A stretch of DNA of 38,001 nt from a virus (IMGVR_UViG_3300030098_001118:1-38001); one strand, 5' to 3'; counted from the stretch's first letter, positions 1 to 5,790 are shown. Made by a program: numbers and translations. The notes: generated by a model from the sequence alone, not told the origin.

Positions 1-99
1 CCTACCCTATTGCTAACATTATTTAACTGCCTGCGTCTAAACAGATTAGGATACCCCAAATGTCGTAGCTCAGTAATCGTAGTCAAACCATGATTGTTA
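1..99. repeat. Circular-assembly overlap, copy 1
   Basis: Bases 1-99 are identical to 37903-38001, so the true unit is 37,902 bp. The join preserves the reading frame of the terminase nuclease gene (672 nt across the junction). An exact overlap of this size is what a circular or circularly permuted phage genome gives after assembly; it is probably not a biological terminal repeat. Confidence 0.95.
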
Positions 100-326
100 G
101 ACTCAACACAACACAAAGCGTCTCGATACCACAAACCTACTGCCAAAACCTCTTCCGCAAGCAAATCAGGTGCAATATGGCCATGCCAAATAGCTACTTG
201 CTCGCCAGTTCCAACACAAAGCACTTGAATACACGAATAATCACCATGTTTTAACCCCTCTGCCGTATCTACTCCCATAACATAAGCACTCATAGGGTCA
301 GGATGTTCCCAAACTTCCAAACTCAT
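1..326 (-). CDS. terL: Large terminase, nuclease half (5' part; continues at 37902)
   Basis: N-terminal 108 residues of a 223-residue protein that crosses the window edge and continues from 37902 down to 37557. ATG at 326 overlaps the TGA of the PAPS-reductase-like gene in an ATGA junction. It shows the RNase H-like terminase nuclease start: WEHPDP linker, then VMGVDTAEGL with first acidic residue D20, and VESNN with E75. This domain cuts the concatemer during packaging. In most tailed phages it is fused behind the ATPase domain; here it is a separate gene one cistron away. Codons 1-10 look like the usual inter-domain linker, so the split falls exactly at the domain boundary. The identity is firm; how the halves work together is unknown. 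Confidence 0.9.
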   Translation of the reverse strand, partial: MSLEVWEHPDPMSAYVMGVDTAEGLKHGDYSCIQVLCVGTGEQVAIWHGHIAPDLLAEEVLAVGLWYRDALCCVESNNHGLTTITELRHLGYPNLFRRRQLNNVSNRV

Positions 327-330
327 ACTC
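323..330. repeat. 8-bp direct repeat flanking the inserted gene, distal copy
   Basis: TCATACTC on the plus strand (GAGTATGA on the coding strand). It is identical to 1156-1163 and includes the ATGA stop/start junction between the PAPS-reductase-like gene and the terminase nuclease gene. Either an insertion footprint or convergent coupling junctions. Confidence 0.6.
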
Positions 331-1159
331 CGCACATCCCTTCACACTCATTATCAAACAAAGACGGCTGTTTAGTTCGCATTCTAGAAGCAAAATCAAC
401 TGTTTCTAAAGGCTCACAGCTAGGATGTAAAAAAACTTTACCATCAAATTTAGTTTCAAGCTTAACTTGCATCTTTTTTTCAAAATCTACAGCTTCCATA
501 AACTCATCGTAATGATTTTCTTTCAAATTAAGCCATTCACTGTTGTCATGATAAGGACATCCAATACACGCACTACGTTTAGGCAACTCGTACCCTTTAT
601 CAGCCATCCAATTCAAACAATCTTGGCGAGACATACCTAAATCAAGCAAAGGAAACTTAGCAAAAATATAGGGTTTATGATTATCTTTAGCCCTTTGCAC
701 CTCATCAGTACTAATTCCCATTAACTGATGCACTATTCCGTACTTCCTAGCGTACCTTTGTTTATATTTCAAACCCATAATTTCTCGTATTCTACGCTCT
801 ACAGGCAAAATTTTATACTCGCTAGTACATTGCCTACGCATAATACTTCTTTTCCCATCAACATCTAACGTATGAAACGGTATTGCAGCAAAACGATCAT
901 TTTTCAAAGCATCCTCTTTGATACTTCCAGTAGTATTTTTGCTATACGATTGAACTCTATGAAATTGTATACCTGACTTTTTAATTAAAGGTTTTAATTT
1001 TTCTAGATAGCTATACACATGCTTTGGTTCCCACCCAGTATCAGAAAAAATACAATGTTCTATAGGCTTTATTTCCCCATGAATAGCCATTAACAAAACA
1101 GCACTACTCTGAACACCAGCTCCTAAAGAAAGAATACGAATAACTCGATTTTCATTCAT
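323..1159 (-). CDS. PAPS-reductase/ATP-pyrophosphatase-like protein inserted in terL
   Basis: 278 residues of the phage PAPS-reductase-like (adenine nucleotide alpha-hydrolase) family. Residues 11-19 (SLGAGVQSS) form the PP-loop; FSDTGWEPK follows at 38-46; CTSEYKI at 111-117 carries the conserved Cys-Thr; CIGC at 198-201 is a paired-cysteine motif. Relatives include sulfate-assimilation enzymes, DndC-type DNA phosphorothioation proteins and tRNA thiolases, so the chemistry is probably adenylation or sulfur transfer. The substrate cannot be told from sequence. ATG at 1159 overlaps the TGA of the terminase ATPase gene, and the gene ends in an ATGA overlap with the nuclease gene, so translation of all three is probably coupled. 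No other sulfur-pathway gene is seen in the genome. Confidence 0.85.
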   Translation of the reverse strand: MNENRVIRILSLGAGVQSSAVLLMAIHGEIKPIEHCIFSDTGWEPKHVYSYLEKLKPLIKKSGIQFHRVQSYSKNTTGSIKEDALKNDRFAAIPFHTLDVDGKRSIMRRQCTSEYKILPVERRIREIMGLKYKQRYARKYGIVHQLMGISTDEVQRAKDNHKPYIFAKFPLLDLGMSRQDCLNWMADKGYELPKRSACIGCPYHDNSEWLNLKENHYDEFMEAVDFEKKMQVKLETKFDGKVFLHPSCEPLETVDFASRMRTKQPSLFDNECEGMCGV

Positions 1160-1163
1160 ACTC
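1156..1163. repeat. 8-bp direct repeat flanking the inserted gene, proximal copy
   Basis: TCATACTC, exact match of 323-330, containing the ATPase-gene TGA and the PAPS-like ATG. Removing one copy plus the intervening 833 bp would leave the ATPase gene joined to the nuclease gene by a single ATGA overlap. Confidence 0.6.
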
Positions 1164-2043
1164 TAAATTCCACATGTTTATTGTTACGCCACATATAACC
1201 TTCCTCACCATAAGTAGTGTTTCTAGCCATTTCCTCTAATATGGCTAAATCAAACACAGGATTACCTGACTTAACAAACGCTTCTTCAGGTGTCGTAGGA
1301 TATTCTTGTGCTAGTTGCCAAGGCAACATGCTTTCTATCTTTTCTTGATACCAAGAGTCTCCCCGATCTTCAGTCGCCGACCAAGGGAAAAACATAGGCG
1401 CAAACTTGTTTGCACCAGTAGAAGCACCAACCCACAACTGATGATAAAAATTCCCGCTACCATTCGCAGTGGACAAACCAATAATGCGACCACCAATATC
1501 AGCAACAGGTTCAATAGAGGCCCAAGCTTCTTCAGGATTAGGGAGAAAAGCCCATTCATCCACCACAATAAGCGATGCTGACTCACCACGAGCTGGGTCA
1601 GACGCAGATGGCATTGATGTAATAAGCGAGCCATTATCAAACCCCATTCTTTGTTGATGTTCCATTAAGGACTTAGGTCCACGTTCAAGCATCCAATCAG
1701 GTAAATGCTTAAAACCATATTTCGTCTTTCTTAACAATAGCACAGCTTCACGTTCAGTTCTAGACAAATCAATGATGTTCTGATCTGCATGAAAAAACGC
1801 CAACCAGAACTGATGAGCAGCTACAAGCGTAGACCACCCAATCTGCCTGGCTTTCAACGTTAACGAATACCTGTGTTCTTGCCAATGCTCCAACGCTTCA
1901 GCTTGAGCTGAACGCAAATCAAACAAAATACGGCCATGAGCAGGATGTGCTATATTCCAATAGTTTTCAAGAAAGTAACGTTCATTCTTACAACACTTTC
2001 TCCACTCTGCTTCTTTCTTCAATTCTGATAGAGTGTATGACAT
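1156..2043 (-). CDS. terL: Large terminase, ATPase half
   Basis: 295 residues covering only the packaging-motor ATPase. The Walker A region is KARQIGWST (64-72), the variant with Lys at the front of the loop. Walker B is SLIVVDEWAF with DE at 162-163, and GLSTANGSG (189-197) is the coupling motif. The protein stops at residue 295 after the linker (EGYMWRNN), where a normal terminase runs on into WE-P-DP and the nuclease. The only ATG in range is at 2043; an in-frame TGA lies just upstream. Its CAT/ATG overlaps the ATG of the divergent oxygenase gene. Identity is high confidence; lack of an attached nuclease is the odd feature. Confidence 0.93.
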   Translation of the reverse strand: MSYTLSELKKEAEWRKCCKNERYFLENYWNIAHPAHGRILFDLRSAQAEALEHWQEHRYSLTLKARQIGWSTLVAAHQFWLAFFHADQNIIDLSRTEREAVLLLRKTKYGFKHLPDWMLERGPKSLMEHQQRMGFDNGSLITSMPSASDPARGESASLIVVDEWAFLPNPEEAWASIEPVADIGGRIIGLSTANGSGNFYHQLWVGASTGANKFAPMFFPWSATEDRGDSWYQEKIESMLPWQLAQEYPTTPEEAFVKSGNPVFDLAILEEMARNTTYGEEGYMWRNNKHVEFRV

Positions 2044-2653
2044 GTTAAATAATCATTTCTGGTATATACCAAACGCTTTAGATACAAACGAGATAGAACA
2101 CATTCGATTAGAAGGTGACTCTCTCATTAAACTTTATTCGTCCCAAGCATACCATCACGGTGACGCTTATAGGTCATCAAAGATAACTTGGATTGACGAT
2201 ACTTTAACAAACGAATGTATAGCCAACATAATTGAAGACTCCAACGTTCAAGCAGGCTGGTTATTTTCCTTAATACGGCCCGAAAAAACCCAATATACGG
2301 TATACAAGAAAGGAGACGAATACGATTGGCACGTAGACGGTTTCCAAGACAGGTATGCAGCAAAGCAACTCGTTTCAGAACCTTTAACACCAATGCCACT
2401 AGACAAGACCACAAACCCGCTGTTAGCAGGTCTCGTAAGAAAATTATCTGTAAGTGTAAACCTGAGTTCCCCAGACGATTACGAAGGCGGAACCTTAGAG
2501 TTACGTTTCCAAAATCAACTACACGCATTTGAGTCACCACCACAAGGTTCAGCAATAGTATTCCCTAGCTTCATAGAACACAGAGTACGCCCAGTAATCA
2601 AAGGCACACGCAAATCCGCAGTAATGTGGTACAACGGACCGCCCATCTCCTAA
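2042..2653 (+). CDS. 2OG-Fe(II) oxygenase, antisense within the late arm
   Basis: 203 residues from the ATG at 2042; a GTG nine bases upstream is an alternative. The double-stranded beta-helix oxygenase motifs are present: WHVDGF gives the His-x-Asp iron ligands, HRVRPV the distal His, and KGTRKSAVMW the 2-oxoglutarate Arg region. It is closest to prolyl-hydroxylase/PiuC-type oxygenases. Such phage enzymes may hydroxylate a protein or nucleic acid; the target is unknown. It is the only plus-strand gene among late genes: its start codon overlaps the terL start (CATG) and its stop overlaps the stop of the gene at 2650-2913. No clear ribosome site is visible. It looks like cargo inserted in reverse. 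Confidence 0.85.
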   Translation: MLNNHFWYIPNALDTNEIEHIRLEGDSLIKLYSSQAYHHGDAYRSSKITWIDDTLTNECIANIIEDSNVQAGWLFSLIRPEKTQYTVYKKGDEYDWHVDGFQDRYAAKQLVSEPLTPMPLDKTTNPLLAGLVRKLSVSVNLSSPDDYEGGTLELRFQNQLHAFESPPQGSAIVFPSFIEHRVRPVIKGTRKSAVMWYNGPPIS

Positions 2654-2913
2654 CAATCCAACTGGCTGTACTGGCGTTCATAGAAACCCCATTGCAACTC
2701 AGTCAACTTATCCAAATCAACATCCTCTATTGATTCCCAAAACATGTCACACTCATTGTCTAACACATCGCCATCACCGCCTGAGCAATCAGGCGCAAAC
2801 ATAAAAATAGAAAAAATAGCAGTAACTAAACCAGCTATATTCCTACCTATTTTTGTTAGCGAACGACTTACCTTAGTAGTAGCCTCCGCAAATTCCTCTA
2901 AATCCTCTAACAA
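2650..2913 (-). CDS. Small acidic protein with one hydrophobic segment
   Basis: 87 residues, family not recognised. A TTG start at 2913 is supported by a GGGGAG ribosome site a few bases upstream. The N-terminus is charged and helical, residues ~27-41 (AGLVTAIFSIFMFAP) could span a membrane, and the C-terminus is acidic. It follows the basic-protein cluster in the packaging operon. Its stop codon overlaps that of the opposing oxygenase gene. No function is assigned. Confidence 0.6.
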   Translation of the reverse strand: MLEDLEEFAEATTKVSRSLTKIGRNIAGLVTAIFSIFMFAPDCSGGDGDVLDNECDMFWESIEDVDLDKLTELQWGFYERQYSQLDC

Positions 2914-2928
2914 TTAGCTCCCCAAGCA

Positions 2929-3213
2929 CTATTTCAATCTTCCATTATTACCATGACCATTTCTGGCCCTATTTCCCTTAGATTCCTCTACAACCAAGCC
3001 CCCATTCTTAGTGTGTGACAAATCTTTCCCAGTTAAAACCATTCCCATACGTTTAGCCTTACGCCTAGCAGTAGACAACTCAGAACGTTTCTTACGCTGT
3101 TCAGGGCGCTTATTGTACTCCCTATCATACGCTAACTTCTTAGCGTATGACTCAGGACTCTTACGATACGCTTTCGCTGAACTACCAGGATTACTACTCG
3201 TAGGAGAAGCCAT
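2929..3213 (-). CDS. Small basic protein, HNH-fold-like remnant
   Basis: 94 residues from the ATG at 3213, which overlaps the preceding stop as TAATG and is preferred over a GTG six bases upstream. Very rich in Lys/Arg. The middle reads YDREYNKRPEQRKKRSEL and the C-terminal half has DLSHTKNGG...NRARNG. That spacing resembles HNH-type proteins (D-H...GG...N) but lacks a complete catalytic set. Similar small proteins occur next to terminase genes in marine phages as far as I recall. Nucleic-acid binding is likely; the exact role is unknown. Confidence 0.7.
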   Translation of the reverse strand: MASPTSSNPGSSAKAYRKSPESYAKKLAYDREYNKRPEQRKKRSELSTARRKAKRMGMVLTGKDLSHTKNGGLVVEESKGNRARNGHGNNGRLK

Positions 3214-3500
3214 TACCACTTAACCTTGTCAGCCCAATAAGCAGCAGAACAAACACCTTTCTGAATGTTGCTACGATGCCTAGCCTTAAACGACTTACGC
3301 CTAGCCATTTCTTTCTTACTCTTAGGATTCTTACCAGCACCTCGAACACCCTGCTGACCAAAACGTATAACTTTGCCACCAGAACAACCATCTCCCTTAG
3401 CCAACACAACATGCGACTTTGTAGGATGATTTGGCGTACGCTTAGGTTTGTTATACCCTGACAAACCTAATCTTTTCAAACGAGGGTCACGTTTAGACAT
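3213..3500 (-). CDS. Small Lys/Arg-rich conserved phage protein
   Basis: 95 residues starting SKRDPRLKR and containing NKPKRTPNHPTKSHVV, a Gly-rich FGQQGVRGAGK stretch, ARRKSFKARH and a YWADKVKW end. This pattern is a recurrent conserved small protein in phages and some large DNA viruses, as I recall, with no established function. AGGAG lies just before the ATG. Second-to-last of four consecutive basic genes behind terS. Possible DNA-binding or internal virion component (inference). Confidence 0.75.
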   Translation of the reverse strand: MSKRDPRLKRLGLSGYNKPKRTPNHPTKSHVVLAKGDGCSGGKVIRFGQQGVRGAGKNPKSKKEMARRKSFKARHRSNIQKGVCSAAYWADKVKW

Positions 3501-3502
3501 AA

Positions 3503-3754
3503 TTAACTCCTAGCATTCTTAGAGGCTTTCTTAGCCGCTTTTGTATTAGACACATACTGTTTACCACTTCTAGAACCTTGCTTCTTCTTACGATTAGTAG
3601 CGGCTTTCTGAGCAGGACTCAAATTCTTCCAAGCAGAATCAGGCAAATACCTAACAGTACCACCAGCACGCATAGCCTTCTTCCCATCAGAAGTACGCCA
3701 CTTTTGCCTAGTCCATTTATCAAGACTTTCTTGAGGTTTAGCTTTACCAGCCAT
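3503..3754 (-). CDS. Small basic protein, DUF5872-like
   Basis: 83 residues with LDKWTRQKWRTSDGKK, then RYLPDSAW and LSPAQKAATNRKKKQGSRSGKQ and a Lys/Ser-rich tail. This resembles a small domain of unknown function shared by phages and giant viruses (I believe DUF5872; not verified). Start and upstream stop share bases as TAATG. Part of the basic-protein cassette. Confidence 0.72.
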   Translation of the reverse strand: MAGKAKPQESLDKWTRQKWRTSDGKKAMRAGGTVRYLPDSAWKNLSPAQKAATNRKKKQGSRSGKQYVSNTKAAKKASKNARS

Positions 3755-3930
3755 TAATTCTTATACCCTCCACCCTTAGCTTTGTATTGCCTAGCAAGCA
3801 TCTGCGCCTTACGAGCAGACCACTGACCAGGTTTACCGCCTTTACTACCAGCTTTAATTTGATTAAACAAACGCTTACGCATAGCAGGTTTCGTATAATT
3901 ACCAGATTCATTAACTCTTGACTTAGCCAT
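3754..3930 (-). CDS. Small basic protein (AKSRVNESGNYTKP type)
   Basis: 58 residues from the ATG at 3930, chosen over an upstream TTG because it overlaps the stop of the 34-residue gene as TAATG. Sequence features: NYTKPAMRKRLF, GSKGGKPGQWSARKAQ and a YKAKGGGYKN end. Positively charged throughout, no cysteines. The same type of protein is common near packaging genes of aquatic phages as far as I recall. Function unknown; likely binds nucleic acid. Confidence 0.75.
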   Translation of the reverse strand: MAKSRVNESGNYTKPAMRKRLFNQIKAGSKGGKPGQWSARKAQMLARQYKAKGGGYKN

Positions 3931-4034
3931 TATTGACAACTTTCACATATCTCAGGGTTTTCCAACCCACATTCCAATACTTCATCATCATTATCACCTA
4001 TAGAGTCCCAATCGTCAACAAAAAAATCAGACAT
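3930..4034 (-). CDS. 34-residue acidic mini-protein with CxxC
   Basis: A short gene fitted exactly between terS and the first basic gene. Its ATG (4034-4032) overlaps the last codons and stop of terS, and its TAA overlaps the next ATG as TAATG. The product is strongly acidic (DDWDS, DNDDE) with three Cys, two as CESC near the C-terminus. Perfect nesting in a translationally coupled chain supports coding. It contrasts in charge with its four basic neighbours, so pairing with one of them is conceivable (inference). Family unknown. Confidence 0.6.
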   Translation of the reverse strand: MSDFFVDDWDSIGDNDDEVLECGLENPEICESCQ

Positions 4035-4470
4035 CCAACCCCTCCATCAACGACTCCAACTCAGCATGCAACTCAGAATCAGACAAACCAGAAACCTCAC
4101 GGTCATCATCCAACACCAAACGGCGCTTAGGAGTAAACTTCTCAATGTATTGCAAATACAACGAAGCAGCCTTAACATCACCAGTCACAGCAGCAGCGTG
4201 CAACGCATCTATTACGCTCTGTGTCCTTTCTGGGTGGACATTTAACTCAGCAGCCCTACGGTCCCACTCTCGAATAAATCTAGAGTCATTTTTCCACCGC
4301 CGAACAGTACGCTCATTAACATCATTTTGTATAGCCCACTCACGAGTAGTAGCAGGCTCACGACCTTCCGACAACAACCAATCCAGATACGCTTTCCACT
4401 TATCTGGCATGACTTGTTCCCCTGTCTCAGGGTCTGTCTTCCAACCTTTGCCTCCACCGTTTTGTGGCAT
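4027..4470 (-). CDS. terS: Small terminase subunit
   Basis: 147 residues. A helix-turn-helix (TTREWAIQNDVNERTVRRW, ~40-59) recognises DNA, and the oligomerisation part contains VIDALHAAAVTGDVKAASLY and LQYIEKFTPKRR, the A-x-x-G-D-x-K-A-A pattern of small terminase subunits. It is the first gene of the leftward late arm, in the usual position ahead of terL although seven small genes and an antisense gene separate the two. GGAGG lies 8 bases before the ATG, overlapping the TATAG of the upstream TGGGACA element. Confidence 0.88.
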   Translation of the reverse strand: MPQNGGGKGWKTDPETGEQVMPDKWKAYLDWLLSEGREPATTREWAIQNDVNERTVRRWKNDSRFIREWDRRAAELNVHPERTQSVIDALHAAAVTGDVKAASLYLQYIEKFTPKRRLVLDDDREVSGLSDSELHAELESLMEGLDV

Positions 4471-4482
4471 AATGACAACCTC

Positions 4483-4507
4483 CTATATTAAAAGTTTTTT
4501 TGTCCCA
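4483..4507 (-). promoter_or_regulatory. TGGGACA...TATAG element before terS
   Basis: On the minus strand TGGGACA, 13 bases, then TATAG, directly fused to the terS ribosome site (TATAGGAGG). Five comparable minus-strand elements precede late genes. The arrangement, with TATAG at the presumed transcript start, resembles single-subunit RNA polymerase promoters more than sigma70, but no such polymerase gene was recognised. Confidence 0.55.
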
Positions 4508-4509
4508 AA

Positions 4510-4534
4510 GTGGGACATTCGTAAGTATTAGTAG
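4510..4534 (+). promoter_or_regulatory. Divergent plus-strand copy of the TGGGACA element
   Basis: GTGGGACA, 12 bases, AGTAGGAG on the plus strand. Together with the terS copy it forms the near-palindrome TGTCCCA-AAG-TGGGACA at 4501-4517. The 3' part matches the element before the gene at 27460 (both AGTAGGAG). No gene follows for 500 bases; a long hairpin does. Confidence 0.4.
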
Positions 4535-4536
4535 GA

Positions 4537-4583
4537 GAAGGTGGGAGTAAGAAGTTGCCCCACAACTTCTTACTCCCACCTTC
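4537..4583. repeat. Perfect 21-bp inverted repeat, 5-nt loop
   Basis: Arms 4537-4557 and 4563-4583 are exactly complementary, with loop CCCCA. There is no T-run on either side, so it is not a standard intrinsic terminator. It lies in the putative leader of terS and just downstream of the plus-strand TGGGACA element. Could be a cruciform/origin structure, attenuator or RNase III site. Confidence 0.75.
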
Positions 4584-4772
4584 CCTCCCCATCGTACTAG
4601 TACTGTATAACTATCACAACCTGTTTTCTTAAAAAGACGTACGTTATACAGAGAACGAGCACAAGACCAGGTACAACCCCCTCCCCCTTCGTTTCGAATA
4701 CCAGTGTCCAAACACATAACAAGACCGAGTTTTATTTTTTGCACGCATCGGATATTGATATCTATACATAAG

Positions 4773-4862
4773 TATGGTCGGACGGCCCACCCCCCCTAGG
4801 GGTCCGACCCGTCGGGATCGTGGGCGGCACGGTGCTAGCGTTGGCGGGTCGGGAGTAGGGAG
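4773..4862. other. GC-rich island with stem GGTCGGAC/GTCCGACC
   Basis: A ~90-bp block visibly far richer in G+C than the rest of the phage. GGTCGGAC at 4776-4783 pairs with GTCCGACC at 4802-4809 around a C8-containing loop. It is not part of any convincing gene. Possible recently acquired DNA, origin component or structured RNA; I cannot choose between these. Confidence 0.5.
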
Positions 4863-4890
4863 ACGTAACCGTTTCTGAACGGCTTACGTC
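4862..4890. repeat. 12-bp stem-loop
   Basis: GACGTAACCGTT pairs with AACGG-C-TTACGTC around TCTG, with a single bulged C (4883). Located between the GC-rich island and the first 18-bp palindrome. No T-tract follows, so a protein-binding or RNA-structure role is more likely than termination. Confidence 0.5.
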
Positions 4891-4903
4891 AATGGCAGGG
4901 TGC

Positions 4904-4921
4904 TTATGTAATATTACATAA
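4904..4921. promoter_or_regulatory. 18-bp dyad operator-like site 1
   Basis: TTATGTAATATTACATAA, a perfect palindrome and the most symmetric of six related 18-bp sites (4904, 5796, 6051, 6173, 6419, 6784). Consensus TTATGYAANATTRCATAA. Lies ~140 bases before the first early gene; suits a dimeric DNA-binding protein. Confidence 0.65.
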
Positions 4922-4971
4922 GGAACGGTCATATTTTTACGGGAGAAAGACAAATTCGGCTAATGAATTAC

Positions 4972-4985
4972 GTCATTGGTGGATT
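4972..4985 (+). promoter_or_regulatory. Shared early motif GTCATTGGTGGRTT, copy 1
   Basis: 13 of 14 bases match 6344-6357, and ATATGCT follows in both places. Here it overlaps TTGACA (4984-4989), but no good -10 lies at normal spacing. Probably the control element of the transcript carrying the 225-residue gene. Confidence 0.45.
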
Positions 4986-5060
4986 GACATGATATGCTTT
5001 TAGTAATGGCAAGTAGCCAGAAATTTAAGCCCACCATAGGACGGTGGGAGAAAGGGACAT

Positions 5061-5738
5061 ATGTCCAAAACAACAAAGGGTCAAGATCAGAGCGTCACTG
5101 ATCTTGAGGTAAACAAAGAGGCGGAAATTCCGTCCATGCAAGACACAATCAAAGCAGAAGCGATTGAGAAAGCAAGTCAATGGGTATCCGTTCACGGTGA
5201 TAAAACCCAATCCGCTTTTGATGACATTAAGTCTGTAATGATTGAGGCATACGAACAATATGGAGAGATCAAGAAAGACTACGATCTCTTTCATAACACG
5301 TTCAGCGATAACCTAGGCAAGTTGCAATCAATAGCTAGCATCTTCGTCCATGGCAACATGGCATCATTGTCCAAATGGGAAGAGGCTATAGCAATCCTTG
5401 ATGAAAAGGGAATTGCTCATGATGGAATGCCAAAGGTAACACCGTCTCAAATGACTAGAAACGGTGCGCTATTACTTGAGGTAGCTAACTCAGATTTAGC
5501 AGCCGATATTGTTGCTGAATCTAATGCCAATGGAGATTCAACGAAGAATACTCTCAACAAGATAGCCAAGGCGCACGGTGTAGAGGTTAGGGCAACTCAG
5601 ACAAAGCCAGAAAGTGCTAGGAAGAAAGCTGAGAAAGCTATCCTTAAAGAATTTGGGAAGCTTACAGATGCTGATACCAAAGCAATCTTGCGTGTGTTAG
5701 TTAAGAAATATCCAAACATTATTAAAATGGTTGGCTAA
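5061..5738 (+). CDS. First early gene, unknown alpha-helical protein
   Basis: 225 residues, no family recognised. AGAAAGGG precedes the ATG. The sequence is charged and mostly helical with an acidic N-terminus and a Lys-rich C-terminus (residues ~180-225). No cysteine cluster or clear enzymatic motif; a stretch at 163-178 (LNKIAKAHGVEVRATQ) is weakly reminiscent of a helix-turn-helix. It is a single-gene unit: isolated between two non-coding regulatory blocks, headed by dyad site 1 and closed by a strong terminator. This position suits an early takeover protein, origin-binding protein or a regulator of the dyad sites (inference only). Confidence 0.8.
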   Translation: MSKTTKGQDQSVTDLEVNKEAEIPSMQDTIKAEAIEKASQWVSVHGDKTQSAFDDIKSVMIEAYEQYGEIKKDYDLFHNTFSDNLGKLQSIASIFVHGNMASLSKWEEAIAILDEKGIAHDGMPKVTPSQMTRNGALLLEVANSDLAADIVAESNANGDSTKNTLNKIAKAHGVEVRATQTKPESARKKAEKAILKEFGKLTDADTKAILRVLVKKYPNIIKMVG

Positions 5739-5750
5739 TAGCTGATAGCT

Positions 5751-5790
5751 GAGGCGCTAGGTCTTCGGACCTAGCGCCTCTTTTATTTTT
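5751..5790 (+). terminator. Strong intrinsic terminator
   Basis: Perfect 13-bp GC-rich stem (5751-5763 with 5768-5780) closed by a TTCG tetraloop with C-G closure, then TTTTATTTTT. Ends the transcript of the 225-residue gene 13 bases after its stop. The best intrinsic terminator in the window. Confidence 0.95.

Larger units (their letters stand above)
4471..5060. other. Non-coding divergent control region
   Basis: 590 bases between terS and the first early gene with no convincing gene on either strand. It holds the divergent TGGGACA pair (4483-4534), a 21-bp hairpin (4537-4583), an 8-bp inverted pair TGTATAAC/GTTATACA (~4605-4652), C-tracts near 4678-4687, a GC-rich island (4773-4862), a 12-bp stem-loop (4862-4890), an 18-bp palindrome (4904-4921) and the motif shared with the second early promoter (4972-4985). 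Likely functions are early/late transcription control and possibly the replication origin. Confidence 0.65.

Noticed and set aside
1-99. Biological terminal direct repeat
   Set aside because: An exact 99-base overlap is typical of a k-mer-sized circular assembly join, and terL reads straight through it.
4427-4953. Minus-strand frames of 105 and 63 codons in the divergent control region
   Set aside because: They run through the hairpin and GC-rich island, lack ribosome sites and resemble no protein family.
5061-5738. Repressor or integrase (lysogeny gene)
   Set aside because: No clear HTH or catalytic Tyr/Ser pattern; no integrase or attachment site found anywhere, so a temperate lifestyle cannot be supported.
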